A model generated the notes under the pieces. It did not search any database. It was given only the letters and a program-made list of their open reading frames with translations, and was not told the origin of the DNA. Shown here in pieces: positions 1 through 8,592 of a stretch of DNA of 64,000 nt. The stretch is from UBA12170 sp964293475. GTDB taxonomy: Bacteria; Bacteroidota; Bacteroidia; Bacteroidales; UBA12170. The translations under genes and the position numbers were made by a program. The stretch covers positions 1 to 64,000 of the forward strand of contig CAXYYJ010000017.1 in the NCBI GenBank assembly GCA_964293475.1. The letters are read 5' to 3'. Position 1 is the first letter of the stretch; each line of letters opens with the position of its first letter.

Positions 1-95
1 ACAACGAACAACGAATTCCCGAACAACGAATTCCCGAACAACGACCAACGAACAATGAATTATAGAACAACGAACAAAGAATTCCCGAACAACTA
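1..95. repeat. Short imperfect tandem repeat at window edge
   Basis: Repeats of the core GAACAACGAATTCCC (15 bp), some shortened or altered (GAACAACGACCAAC, GAACAATGAATTATA), run from the first base into the stop-codon side of the next gene. The array probably extends left of the window, so its true length cannot be judged. It lies downstream of the minus-strand regulator and encodes nothing evident. Confidence 0.75.
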
Positions 96-1994
96 AAGCG
101 AAAGCAAAAAAACCGTCAAACTTTCATTCGATACTAAATTGAGTTTCTTGCGAATATGATGTCGGGTAATATCCACCGAATTTACATTGAGGTGGGAGAG
201 GCGGGCTATATCTTTAGAGCAAAGATTGAGTCGTACCAGAGCGCAAACCTGTAACTCTGTTTTGGTTAAATCGGGGGCTGCTTCTAAAAGTTTATCGTAG
301 AACGAGTTGTGCAATTGCTTAAAGAGTTGTTCAAACTCTGTTAACGAATCGCGATGGGACTCACGAGTGAGCTCGTGCAGCGTTCTTTCAAATTCTTCCT
401 GTTGTTTTTTTCGTGGTATGGCCAGTATAAAGGGCTCTAATTTTTCTTTTACCGAGCGGTTCAAATTTACCAAATCGGCTTGAATCAACGTCTTAAACAC
501 CATATCCTGTTCCTGCAACTGCTTGTCCATCTTGATGTTTTCAAGCAAAATCTCGTTATGCTTTATCTCCTGCTCGGCGCGCTTGGTTCGTTCTTCGGCC
601 AATAATTTCATATCGTTAATTCGCGCCATTCTCAGCCGCATCATATAAAAACCAGCGGAGGCAATTATGAGTCCAAAGGCAATCAAAATCCAGGTGACCA
701 CCATCCGGTTTTGCTGATGCTTAACTTCAACCTTCAGCAGGGCATTTTCCGCGTCAATCTTTTCGGTATTGTAAATTGTTTTTAAGGTAGATATTTCTGT
801 TTGCTTGTCGCGCGAAAACAAGCTATCCGATAGTTTTTCAGCAAGTGACTGGTATTCATAGGCTTCACGATATCTGCCCAATGTGGAGAGAATTTCGTGT
901 TTGCGTTCATAAAACCGCCAAAGATTGGCGGTAAATTCGTTCTTTATACCAATGGCTATGGTGGTATCTATGGCTGCCAATCCCATTTCGGCTCTGCCGG
1001 TTTGCTCGTAAACAGCTGCCAAAGTACTTAAAGAGGCAACCTGTCCTTCCGCTATATTTTTTCGGGTACAAAATTCATAAATCTCATTCATCTCCCGTTC
1101 AGCTTCTTCATAGTGCTGCTGGTTTTTTAAAATCAGACCCATATTATAGCGCACCATAATCATATTGGCCGAATCGCCCAAATCACTGAGCATCATTAAG
1201 GATTCCCGATAAACCATCAAGGCCGAATCGGGATATCCGTAGTTTTTATAGATAATTCCCAAATCCTGCAATGCCTTGGCCTGCTTTCGGTTTAGGCCAT
1301 TCTTTTTGCTCAAACTTATGGCCTTCTTTAAATGAATGATGCCATCAGCATAATTATTGGTAAAAGACAACGCCATTCCAATCGATTCGTGAGCAATGGC
1401 CTGATTCTCTTCATTCCCATTTGCCTCGTCAACCCTTAGGCTCTCGGTAAATGTTTTCACGGCGCCCATATAATCGCCATCGTTGAGCTGCACATTGCCC
1501 AAACCCATTTGGAATACATGGATGAGATGGCTATTGTTGGCTTTTTGGGCCAATTGAAGCCCATCCGCAAAACTTAATTTCGACTGTTTGAAATTGCTCA
1601 AATGCAAATGAAGATTTCCGCGGGTAAGATGGCAGTCCATAAGCAAAGAAGTATCCTGATGAGAGACAGCCAGTTCCGTAGCTTTATTGAGTAAAATAGT
1701 TGCCGAGTCGAAGGTACCTTGATTGCTAAAAACCACAGAACGTCCCAATAAAGCCTCGCCTTCCAGATTTATCGACAATTTAGGGCGAAAACTCAAAAGA
1801 TGACGATAAATGGAATCGGCTGTTCTGGGAGAAAAATAATTGATGGAGTCGGCCAGGGTCAAAAGCTGTAATAGTTTTGGGTCATCTGCAGGAGCCTGTT
1901 TTCTATCACAGGAGGTGCCCCACAAAATCTGTCCCCCTATAATAAGGAATAGCATTTTGAGTAAAATGTAGTTGTATGGAGTTGTTTTTATCAT
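93..1994 (-). CDS. TPR-repeat membrane regulator with C-terminal LuxR-type HTH
   Basis: A one-component transcriptional regulator of a kind common in Bacteroidota. Seen: an N-terminal hydrophobic signal or lipoprotein-like segment (residues about 9-29, ending G-T-S-C), roughly seven TPR units over about 35-400 (for example the A-x-x-D-L-G-I-I-Y-K-N-x-G unit), one transmembrane helix near 437-455, a charged coiled coil to about 510, and a C-terminal LuxR/GerE-like helix-turn-helix (L-T-K-T-E-L-Q-V-C-A-L-V-R then S-V-D-I-T-R-H-H-I-R-K-K-L). The family senses through the periplasmic TPRs and binds DNA with the cytoplasmic HTH. No target is evident nearby. A second possible start at residue 14 would still give a signal peptide. 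Confidence 0.85.
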   Translation of the reverse strand: MIKTTPYNYILLKMLFLIIGGQILWGTSCDRKQAPADDPKLLQLLTLADSINYFSPRTADSIYRHLLSFRPKLSINLEGEALLGRSVVFSNQGTFDSATILLNKATELAVSHQDTSLLMDCHLTRGNLHLHLSNFKQSKLSFADGLQLAQKANNSHLIHVFQMGLGNVQLNDGDYMGAVKTFTESLRVDEANGNEENQAIAHESIGMALSFTNNYADGIIHLKKAISLSKKNGLNRKQAKALQDLGIIYKNYGYPDSALMVYRESLMMLSDLGDSANMIMVRYNMGLILKNQQHYEEAEREMNEIYEFCTRKNIAEGQVASLSTLAAVYEQTGRAEMGLAAIDTTIAIGIKNEFTANLWRFYERKHEILSTLGRYREAYEYQSLAEKLSDSLFSRDKQTEISTLKTIYNTEKIDAENALLKVEVKHQQNRMVVTWILIAFGLIIASAGFYMMRLRMARINDMKLLAEERTKRAEQEIKHNEILLENIKMDKQLQEQDMVFKTLIQADLVNLNRSVKEKLEPFILAIPRKKQQEEFERTLHELTRESHRDSLTEFEQLFKQLHNSFYDKLLEAAPDLTKTELQVCALVRLNLCSKDIARLSHLNVNSVDITRHHIRKKLNLVSNESLTVFLLSL

Positions 1995-2228
1995 AGTTAA
2001 AAAAAGATTGTAATCGTCGTTTCAGGCAATCACCCGGAATTCAACAATTATTCTAAAATAAAATGTGTTTGTATATGCTTTCACACAAATATAAAAATTT
2101 CTTTTGGACAGGGATAAAACACTGCACTTTTTATTGGGGGAAAAAAATATTCTTCAGCAAAAATGATCAAAATTTCTTATCACATTTTTTGCATGCTTTA
2201 CGGCAATGTTTTCGAAAAAAGCTGAATA

Positions 2229-2260
2229 GAAAAAAAAGCATGAACCTGAATTCATGCTTC
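2229..2260 (-). terminator. Rho-independent terminator of rubrerythrin
   Basis: The arms GCATGAA and TTCATGC (2238-2244 and 2251-2257) form a hairpin. Read on the minus strand it is followed by a run of eight T, 45 bp past the rubrerythrin stop codon. The rest of 1995-2305 is AT-rich and holds no gene I can support. Confidence 0.75.
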
Positions 2261-2305
2261 CATTTCGTCATTTCCAGAATCTATACTTCTGGTTTTGTGG
2301 GGTGA

Positions 2306-2884
2306 TTAATAGTTGTCTTCCAACATCTGCATATAGGATTTTGGGTGCAGACAGGCCGGACAAGTCTCCAAAGCTTTGGCCGATTCGTAAATATAGCCAC
2401 AGTTCAGGCATTCCCACCAAACTTTTCCATCTTTCATAAAAACTCTGTCTTCGCTTATATTTTGAAGGAGTTTCAAATATCTTTTCTCATGCTCAGCTTC
2501 AACTTTGGCAATCATTTTAAAAGCCACAGCCACTTGCTTAAAGCCTTCTTCTTCGGCTATTCTGGCAAATTCGGGATATAAATCGGTCCATTCTTCGTTC
2601 TCACCTTCAGCTGCTGCTTTTAGGTTCTCAGCGGTTGTTCCAATCACCCCGGCGGGAAAACTTGCGGTAATTTCTACCATTCCGCCTTCCAAAAATTTGA
2701 AAAACCTTTTGGCATGTTCCTTTTCCTGGTTGGCGGTTTTTTGAAAAATATTTGATATTTGCACATACCCTTCCTTGGCGGCAACTTTGGCAAAATACTC
2801 ATATCTCATTTTTGCCTGCGATTCGCCTGCAAAAGATTTCAAAAGGTTTTGCTCGGTTCTTGTTCCTTTTAACGATTTTTCCAT
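2306..2884 (-). CDS. rbr: Rubrerythrin
   Basis: A cytoplasmic peroxide-reducing protein of anaerobes and microaerophiles. The N-terminal four-helix ferritin-like domain (about 1-140) carries the diiron ligand patterns E-S-Q-A-K-M-R-Y, E-K-E-H-A-K-R and E-A-E-H-E-K-R-Y. The C-terminal rubredoxin domain has the two iron knuckles C-x-x-C-G and C-P-A-C near residues 158 and 174. Its 192 residues match the usual family length. It stands alone with its own terminator and is transcribed divergently from the MATE exporter. It suggests exposure to oxidative stress in an oxygen-sensitive cell. Confidence 0.95.
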   Translation of the reverse strand: MEKSLKGTRTEQNLLKSFAGESQAKMRYEYFAKVAAKEGYVQISNIFQKTANQEKEHAKRFFKFLEGGMVEITASFPAGVIGTTAENLKAAAEGENEEWTDLYPEFARIAEEEGFKQVAVAFKMIAKVEAEHEKRYLKLLQNISEDRVFMKDGKVWWECLNCGYIYESAKALETCPACLHPKSYMQMLEDNY

Positions 2885-3043
2885 ATCTGTTTTAATTGAT
2901 TGTTTAAAGGAAGTAAAGATACTAAGAAATCCATTTTATTCTCCCAAAACCACAGTTTATAAAGGCTCTAAAAAAGCAATTGAGCATCACAACCAACCTT
3001 TTGAATAATCAATGATTGGTGGACGATGTAACAGATATTAAAT

Positions 3044-3051
3044 TACTTTTG
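3044..3051 (+). promoter_or_regulatory. Bacteroidota '-7' box of the MATE gene
   Basis: TACTTTTG followed by C matches TAnnTTTG. It ends 17 bp before the ATG at 3069, leaving a leader of about a dozen bases. No convincing -33 TTTG at the usual 19-21 bp spacing is present. Confidence 0.5.
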
Positions 3052-3068
3052 CCAGCGAATTATAAAAA

Positions 3069-4406
3069 ATGAAGGACTTTACTAAGGGCAGCGAAGCGCG
3101 CCTGATATTTAATTTTGCCATCCCCATATTATTTGGAAGCCTGTTTCAGCAATTGTATAATATTGTCGACAGCGTTTTTATTGGTAATTATGTGGGGAAA
3201 GAGGCTTTGGCAGCCGTGGGAGCAAGTTTCCCGGTAATTTTTGCTTTAATCAGCTTTGTAATTGGTATTGGATCCGGTGCCACCGTGGTCATTTCTCAAT
3301 ATTACGGAGCAAAAGATAATTTCTCGGTAAAAAAAGCCATCGATACCCTCTATATTTTCATGTTCTTCTCGTCGATCCTGCTCAGTGTTGTCGGAATATT
3401 TTTTGCCCGTGCCATTTTTGAACTCACCGATTTACCCGAAGAAGTCATTCCGCAGGCGGTAACATACCTGCAAATTTACATGGGAGGGAATGTTTTTATG
3501 TTTGGTTTTATGGGTACCACAGCCATTCTGCGGGGGTTGGGCGATTCTAAAACACCACTATATTTCACCATCATCTCCACCATCATGAATATTTTTCTTG
3601 ACTGGTTGTTCATTCTTGTATTTGAATGGGGTGTTGCCGGTGCAGCATTGGGGACTGTGATAGCTCAGGGTGGTGCTTTCTTTACGGCAATTTTTTATCT
3701 CAACCGCACCCATACCATCGTAACCTTGCATTTGAAAGACCTGAAATTCGACAAAAAGATTTTTATGCAAAGTGTCAGGATTGGTCTTCCCACAGGATTT
3801 CAGCAAACTTTTGTTGGCTTGGGGATGGTTGCTTTGTATGGTATTGTGAATCAATACGGTACAGAAACAATTGCAGCCTACAGCGTCAGTATGCGCATAG
3901 AATCAGTGCCTGCCATGTTGGCCATGGCCTTTTCAGCAGCTGTGTCGCCTTTTGTGGGGCAGAATATTGGAGCCAACCTGAACGACCGCGTAAAAACTGG
4001 ATTTAAAGCCACTCTTTTACTCAGTTCACTTCTCACCATATTGGTAACAGCAGTTTATGTCATTTTTCCAAGACAGATAGTATCATTTTTTACCACCGAT
4101 GCTCAGGTAATTGAAGTGGGAGTGGAGTACCTGGTCATTGTTGCTCCGTTCTATATTACATTTACCATCATGTTTGTTTTGAATGGGGTTCTCAGGGGAG
4201 CCGGAGCCACATTGATACCGATGTTTATCACCCTCATAGCTCTGTGGTTCATCAGAATACCAGCTTCCTGGGCAATGGCCGAAGCATTTGGACGCATTGG
4301 CATTTGGTGGGGAATCCCCATCGGGTGGTTCTTTGGAATGGGATTTGCCTATATCTATTATTTAACGGGCAAGTGGAAAAACAAAGCTGTAACAAAAAAT
4401 AAATAG
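3069..4406 (+). CDS. MATE family efflux transporter
   Basis: An inner-membrane multidrug/toxin antiporter coupled to Na+ or H+. The 445 residues contain about twelve hydrophobic helices and the N-terminal MATE pattern P-I-L-F-G-S-L-F-Q-Q-L-Y-N-I-V-D-S-V-F-I-G, with the second-half repeat around F-V-G-Q-N-I-G-A-N. The family handles cationic drugs, dyes or metabolites. The actual substrate cannot be read from the sequence. The gene is monocistronic, with its own promoter and convergent with the next gene. Confidence 0.93.
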   Translation: MKDFTKGSEARLIFNFAIPILFGSLFQQLYNIVDSVFIGNYVGKEALAAVGASFPVIFALISFVIGIGSGATVVISQYYGAKDNFSVKKAIDTLYIFMFFSSILLSVVGIFFARAIFELTDLPEEVIPQAVTYLQIYMGGNVFMFGFMGTTAILRGLGDSKTPLYFTIISTIMNIFLDWLFILVFEWGVAGAALGTVIAQGGAFFTAIFYLNRTHTIVTLHLKDLKFDKKIFMQSVRIGLPTGFQQTFVGLGMVALYGIVNQYGTETIAAYSVSMRIESVPAMLAMAFSAAVSPFVGQNIGANLNDRVKTGFKATLLLSSLLTILVTAVYVIFPRQIVSFFTTDAQVIEVGVEYLVIVAPFYITFTIMFVLNGVLRGAGATLIPMFITLIALWFIRIPASWAMAEAFGRIGIWWGIPIGWFFGMGFAYIYYLTGKWKNKAVTKNK

Positions 4407-4446
4407 CTGAAATACAATTATTAAACAATTGTTGACTCTAATCGTT

Positions 4447-4932
4447 TTAGGAGCGGATAATTTGCATTTGGTTCTCCAGTAACTCGCTTAAATGCCACAG
4501 AAACTCTTCCGAATTCTGTTCTTCCTCCGAGAAGTTTTTTAAGAGATGGAATGAATTTACTGTGAATTCTCCGGCTTTTGTTAAATAAGTGAACACAATT
4601 TCCTTTTCCTTATACTCCAAAAATAAAACCCCAAGCAAATGTCCGAAGTCTTTTAGCTCAATTGTTGATTCACCATCAAGCGAAATGTCTAATTGAAGAT
4701 TGTTGAAACCTTTGTGAAAATAGGAGATGGTTTTAACAGAAAATTGTTGTTGAATCGGTGAGATTAGTTCCTGAGCTCTTTGTTCGGCGTTTTCATCGGC
4801 CTTTTCCCCATTATCTTTAAACACAATTTCGAATATATTTTTACTCAATTGTTCCGCAATATACAACTCCACCTGCCCACATGAATGGGCGCGAAATCTT
4901 AAATATTGAACAACTGGAAATGAAATATCCAT
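4447..4932 (-). CDS. Hypothetical protein, 161 aa
   Basis: I do not recognise this protein. It is soluble and acidic, with no signal peptide or membrane helix. An N-terminal part (1-110) looks like alternating strands and helices and includes a glutamate/alanine-rich helix near 45-58. The C-terminus is helical and acidic (S-E-E-E-Q-N-S-E-E). The coding quality looks ordinary, and the gene is convergent with the MATE gene at 40 bp. It might be cotranscribed after the small lipoprotein gene located 61 bp upstream on the same strand. Confidence 0.7.
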   Translation of the reverse strand: MDISFPVVQYLRFRAHSCGQVELYIAEQLSKNIFEIVFKDNGEKADENAEQRAQELISPIQQQFSVKTISYFHKGFNNLQLDISLDGESTIELKDFGHLLGVLFLEYKEKEIVFTYLTKAGEFTVNSFHLLKNFSEEEQNSEEFLWHLSELLENQMQIIRS

Positions 4933-4993
4933 GGGGGAAAAGCAAATACCAATAGATGAGAAAGGTGGTGATTAACCTTTATAAACCAGTCAA

Positions 4994-5122
4994 TTAGCGA
5001 CTGTTATCTTTCTGATAAAATTGGGTTTCGCCGTAGGCAGAGCATTTCTTGTTTGAAACGCAGGATGAGAATGCCAAACTGAGAACAAAAACGCTAATTA
5101 ATATTATGACTAATCTTTTCAT
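4994..5122 (-). CDS. Small lipoprotein, 42 aa
   Basis: A short gene read directly from the sequence: an ATG at 5122, 42 codons, TAA at 4994. The product starts M-K-R-L, has a hydrophobic segment of about 15 residues and then a lipobox-like L-A-F-S-S-C with cysteine 21 as the likely lipidated residue. The mature peptide is only 22 residues, with the pattern C-S-A-Y-G-E-T-Q-F-Y. The complete signal-lipobox-tail organisation in a single frame argues that it is real. Likely an outer-membrane-anchored small lipoprotein; its role is unknown. Confidence 0.65.
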   Translation of the reverse strand: MKRLVIILISVFVLSLAFSSCVSNKKCSAYGETQFYQKDNSR

Positions 5123-5338
5123 TGCAGTACTTATTTATAGTTTCTGATTTTGCGCTAAAATAGTCAATTTTTATTTGCAACGAAACCATGAAAAAGAAAT
5201 GTCGACAGATTTTGTCAATATGCCTTTGTTAATAGTTCCGCTGGTTTATTTTTTACCTATGCCGCAGTCACCATGCATCATTTATGGTTAACGCTGTGAT
5301 AATTGTTTATATTTTTGTCACTATTAAAATTTAAGGCT

Positions 5339-6019
5339 ATGGGCTCGAAAAATGTGGATATAAATGCAGAGTGGTACGAAGTGCTGAAAGAACAGTTTGA
5401 AGCCGGATATTTTAAAAGCTTAAAGAATTTTTTGCTTATCGAAAAGCAGAATTACACAGTATATCCTCCAGGAAACCAAATATTTACTGCGTTTAATCTA
5501 ACCAGCTTTAGTTCTGTTAAAGTGGTTATTCTTGGTCAGGATCCCTATCATGGTGCGGGTCAGGCACATGGATTGTGTTTTTCGGTTTCGGAGGGAGTGG
5601 CTCACCCGCCATCGCTTCAAAACATATTCAAAGAATTGCAGTCCGATATGGGAATTCCTTACCCAAAATCGGGTCATTTAGGCCCCTGGGCACAACAGGG
5701 AGTTTTTTTACTCAATGCAACGCTCACCGTGCGCAGCGGAATGGCCGGATCGCATCAAAAACAAGGCTGGGAAACCTTTACCGACGAAGTTATCAGACAG
5801 CTTTCTTTGCGTAAACAGGGCCTTGTATTTATACTTTGGGGAAGCTATGCTCAGGCCAAAACCAATCTCATAGACCAGAACAAACATCATATTTTAAAGG
5901 CTGTTCACCCATCACCTTTGTCAGTTTACAGGGGATTTTTCGGCTCAAAACCCTTCTCAATGACCAACGAAATACTTAAAAACGAAGGAAAAGAACCCAT
6001 TGACTGGAGTATTTCCTAA
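5339..6019 (+). CDS. ung: Uracil-DNA glycosylase (family 1)
   Basis: Removes uracil from DNA in base-excision repair. The water-activating motif G-Q-D-P-Y-H-G places the catalytic Asp at residue 68. The H-P-S-P-L-S motif places the catalytic His at 190, followed by Y-R-G-F-F-G. The length of 226 residues is typical when the ATG at 5339 is used. The frame is open to an upstream ATG at 5303, but that adds a hydrophobic dozen residues absent from the family. The gene stands alone, upstream of the tRNAs. Confidence 0.95.
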   Translation: MGSKNVDINAEWYEVLKEQFEAGYFKSLKNFLLIEKQNYTVYPPGNQIFTAFNLTSFSSVKVVILGQDPYHGAGQAHGLCFSVSEGVAHPPSLQNIFKELQSDMGIPYPKSGHLGPWAQQGVFLLNATLTVRSGMAGSHQKQGWETFTDEVIRQLSLRKQGLVFILWGSYAQAKTNLIDQNKHHILKAVHPSPLSVYRGFFGSKPFSMTNEILKNEGKEPIDWSIS

Positions 6020-6120
6020 CCTAAATAGTCTGATTTGAATAGGTTAACTTACTACTTAAGAAATAGTTAGAAAATTGATAGCCGTTTGGATTTTGTGTGA
6101 GTAAGTATTTTTTGAATCCT

Positions 6121-6153
6121 TTTGTTTTTCATTGGCAAAATATTGTATATTTG
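6121..6153 (+). promoter_or_regulatory. Promoter of initiator tRNA gene
   Basis: TTTG (6121-6124) and TATATTTG (6146-6153, followed by C) are 21 bp apart, an exact match to the Bacteroidota TTTG-N19-21-TAnnTTTG consensus. It lies 17 bp upstream of the tRNA. Confidence 0.75.
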
Positions 6154-6170
6154 CACCCACAAAACAACAG

Positions 6171-6242
<72 letters not shown>

Positions 6243-6250
6243 CAAAATCA

Positions 6251-6281
6251 AAAAAACCAGCTTTTCAGGCTGGTTTTTTTG
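6251..6281 (+). terminator. Rho-independent terminator after tRNA-fMet
   Basis: AAACCAGC and GCTGGTTT flank a TTTTCAG loop, followed by a T tract, starting 8 bp after the tRNA. No feature is visible between this site and the tRNA-Lys terminator near 6549. Confidence 0.85.
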
Positions 6282-6548
6282 CGTCTATTCTTTTTTTTAA
6301 GAGAATGATTTTTTACAAATACTCAAGGTTTTTACAACCAAAATCATTTGCAGCCTAAGCTTAGCAGATTTTTGCTAAGGAGACATTAAGAATGCTCTTG
6401 AGAGCTCTGGGTTGGATGGGCGATAGCTCGTTGCTATTCCTTAGGTATTGAAGAATCCAGTGAAAATTTCTGGTATTAATAATATTAATAGGTATTAGAC
6501 TATAATAACCTTTCTTAAATAATTTACTCAGTATGTTAAATAAGGTTA

Positions 6549-6585
6549 ATAAAAAAATCCGCTTAGGAAAAACCTAAACGGATTC
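6549..6585 (-). terminator. Terminator of tRNA-Lys
   Basis: The minus-strand hairpin AATCCG...CGGATT, extended by CTTAGG/CCTAA, is followed by seven T. It begins just downstream of the tRNA-Lys 3' end at 6597. Confidence 0.75.
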
Positions 6586-6596
6586 AAAATCAATCG

Positions 6597-6669
6597 TGAT
6601 CCCGCTGGGATTCGAACCCAGGACCCACAACTTAAAAGGCTGTTGCTCTACCTGCTGAGCTACGGAATC
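6597..6669 (-). tRNA. tRNA-Lys (TTT)
   Basis: A minus-strand cloverleaf of 73 nt. The acceptor GATTCCG pairs with CGGGATC (one G-T pair), the D arm is GCTC...GAGC, the anticodon loop CTTTTAA gives TTT, and the T arm contains GGGTTCGAATCCC. The discriminator is A, and CCA is not encoded. Confidence 0.95.
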
Positions 6670-6687
6670 GTTATTCAAACGCGGGTG

Positions 6688-6718
6688 CAAAAGTAGTAGT
6701 TTTTTTTAAAAAGACAAA
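6688..6718 (-). promoter_or_regulatory. Promoter of tRNA-Lys
   Basis: On the minus strand, TTTG (6718-6715) is followed after 19 bp by TACTTTTG (6695-6688) and then C, matching the Bacteroidota consensus. It sits 18 bp upstream of the tRNA. Confidence 0.7.
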
Positions 6719-6881
6719 TATTCCATCTATTTTTTTATTCTTAATCTAAGTATTTGGTTTTTAGTTTTTTAAACTATCATATACTCTTAATGCCTATCCA
6801 ATCTGGGGGCTGGTTTAGTTCTTTTTGAGAAAATAAATGCGAATTACATAGTTAATTTTCAACCCGTTCTGTTAATTTCGC

Positions 6882-6889
6882 TATTTTTG
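6882..6889 (+). promoter_or_regulatory. '-7' box of the der operon
   Basis: TATTTTTG followed by C. Transcription would begin around 6894-6896, which excludes a TTG start at 6887 and fixes the ATG at 6908 as the der start. Confidence 0.6.
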
Positions 6890-6907
6890 CAGCCGAAAAT
6901 ATATAGA

Positions 6908-8218
6908 ATGGGAAATTATCTGGCAATTGTAGGAAGACCCAATGTGGGCAAATCAACATTATTTAATCGTCTTACCAAGACTCGTGAAGCCATTGTGGAA
7001 GAAACCAGCGGGGTTACCCGCGACCGCCATTATGGCTATTCCAACTGGAATGGTTACGATTTTATGGTTATTGATACCGGAGGCTATGTTATTGGCTCCG
7101 ACGATGTGTTTGAAGAAGAAATTCGTAAACAGGTTCAATTGGCCATCGACGAGTCGGATGTGATTCTTTTTATGGTCGATGTGCGCGAAGGTATAAATCC
7201 CCTCGACGAAGATGTGGCTCACATGCTCCGAAGCAGCAAAAAGAAAATATTCTTAGTGTCGAACAAGGTCGATAATATGGGCTACTATGCTCAAAGCAAC
7301 GATTTTTATGCGCTTGGACTGGGCGAAGTGTTTAGCATTTCGGCCATGAATGGAGCCGGCACCGGTGAGCTTCTCGACGAAGTGGTGAAAGAATTCTCCC
7401 CCGAAGTGGAAATGGGCGAAAATGATAATATCCCTAAATTTACGGTGGTAGGCCGACCCAATGTTGGCAAATCGAGCTTGGTAAACGCATTGTTGGGCGA
7501 CGACCGGAATATTGTAACCAGCGTTGCAGGAACCACCCGCGATTCAATTTATACTGAATATAACCGCTTCGGATTCAAGTTTAAATTGGTAGATACTGCG
7601 GGAATCAGAAAAAAGAAAAACGTTAGCGAAAATATTGAATTCTACAGTGTTATGCGTTCTTTCAGATCCATTGAAAGCAGCGATGTATGTATCCTGATGA
7701 TTGATGCTCAAACTGGCATGGAATCGCAGGACATGAACATTCTCCGCGTTATTGAGCGCAATAATAAAGGTCTGGTCATTGTAGTGAATAAGTGGGATTT
7801 GGTGGAAAAAGGCAACAATACCCATCTTGAATATGCCGAAGCTATTCGTAAGAAAACTGCGCCATTCACCGATATTCCCATCATTTTTACCTCGGTAACA
7901 GAAATGCAAAGGATTCATAAAACGCTGGAAACCATCCACGAAGTATACGAAAACAGAACCAGAAAAATCAGTACCCGAGTTCTCAACGATACCCTATTGC
8001 CCATTATTCAGGCAACTCCACCACCACAAGCAAGCCGTGAGCGCTACATCAGAATTAAATATATAACTCAGATTAAAACTCATGCACCAACTTTTGCCTT
8101 TTTCTGCAACCTGCCCAACGAGGTGAAAGACTCCTACGCACGGTTTTTAGAAAATAAACTTCGCAAAGAATTCAATTTTACAGGGGTTCCCATAAAACTG
8201 TTCTTTAGAGAGAAATAA
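6908..8218 (+). CDS. der: Ribosome biogenesis GTPase Der (EngA)
   Basis: An essential double-GTPase that assists maturation of the 50S ribosomal subunit. The two G domains have identical P-loops G-R-P-N-V-G-K-S at residues 9-16 and 182-189, with switch regions G-V-T-R-D and G-T-T-R-D, and D-T-G-G and D-T-A-G Walker B motifs. The base-recognition motifs are N-K-V-D and N-K-W-D. A KH-like RNA-binding domain occupies about 350-436. The length of 436 aa is standard. Its stop codon overlaps the next start by one base (TAATG), so the three genes der-hslR-xerD form an operon. Confidence 0.97.
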   Translation: MGNYLAIVGRPNVGKSTLFNRLTKTREAIVEETSGVTRDRHYGYSNWNGYDFMVIDTGGYVIGSDDVFEEEIRKQVQLAIDESDVILFMVDVREGINPLDEDVAHMLRSSKKKIFLVSNKVDNMGYYAQSNDFYALGLGEVFSISAMNGAGTGELLDEVVKEFSPEVEMGENDNIPKFTVVGRPNVGKSSLVNALLGDDRNIVTSVAGTTRDSIYTEYNRFGFKFKLVDTAGIRKKKNVSENIEFYSVMRSFRSIESSDVCILMIDAQTGMESQDMNILRVIERNNKGLVIVVNKWDLVEKGNNTHLEYAEAIRKKTAPFTDIPIIFTSVTEMQRIHKTLETIHEVYENRTRKISTRVLNDTLLPIIQATPPPQASRERYIRIKYITQIKTHAPTFAFFCNLPNEVKDSYARFLENKLRKEFNFTGVPIKLFFREK

Positions 8219-8592
8219 TGGAAGGCATTAGGATTGATAAGTATCTCTGGGCTATCAGGGCATTCAAAACCAGAACTTTAGCTGCGGATGCCTGCAAAGG
8301 CGGAAAAGTTAAAATGGATGGTAATGCCGTGAAAGCCAGCCGTGAAGTTAAAATAGGAGATATTATCGAGCTTAAAGTGGCGGGAATGAACAAGGTAATC
8401 GAAGTGAAAGACATCATTAAAAACCGCCTTAAAGCCAGTTTGGCTGTGGAAAAATATGACGACATCACACCGCCCGAAGAACTGGAAAGAGTGGAGCTTA
8501 TCCGCCAAATGAAAACAGAACATCGCGACAGGGGAGCAGGTCGCCCAACCAAAAAAGAGCGCCGCGATATTGACAGATTAAAAGAATCGTAA
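8218..8592 (+). CDS. hslR: S4-domain RNA-binding protein, Hsp15-like
   Basis: A small ribosome-associated RNA-binding protein. The S4 fold spans about residues 3-65, with the typical opening I-R-I-D-K-Y-L-W-A-I-R and G-G-K-V-K-M-D-G-N. The C-terminal tail is strongly basic (R-D-R-G-A-G-R-P-T-K-K-E-R-R). Hsp15 of E. coli recycles stalled 50S subunits carrying nascent chains, and the closeness to der suits a role in 50S quality control. Translation is probably coupled to der through the TAATG overlap, and the next gene starts directly after the stop codon. Confidence 0.88.
   Translation: MEGIRIDKYLWAIRAFKTRTLAADACKGGKVKMDGNAVKASREVKIGDIIELKVAGMNKVIEVKDIIKNRLKASLAVEKYDDITPPEELERVELIRQMKTEHRDRGAGRPTKKERRDIDRLKES

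Noticed and set aside
2063..2305. An 80-codon frame downstream of rubrerythrin
   Set aside because: It runs through the rubrerythrin terminator hairpin on the other strand, has low-complexity K/F/H composition and no recognisable motif.
6887..6907. TTG start for der seven codons upstream
   Set aside because: It lies inside the '-7' box, so it would not be in the mRNA, and the added residues are not part of the family.
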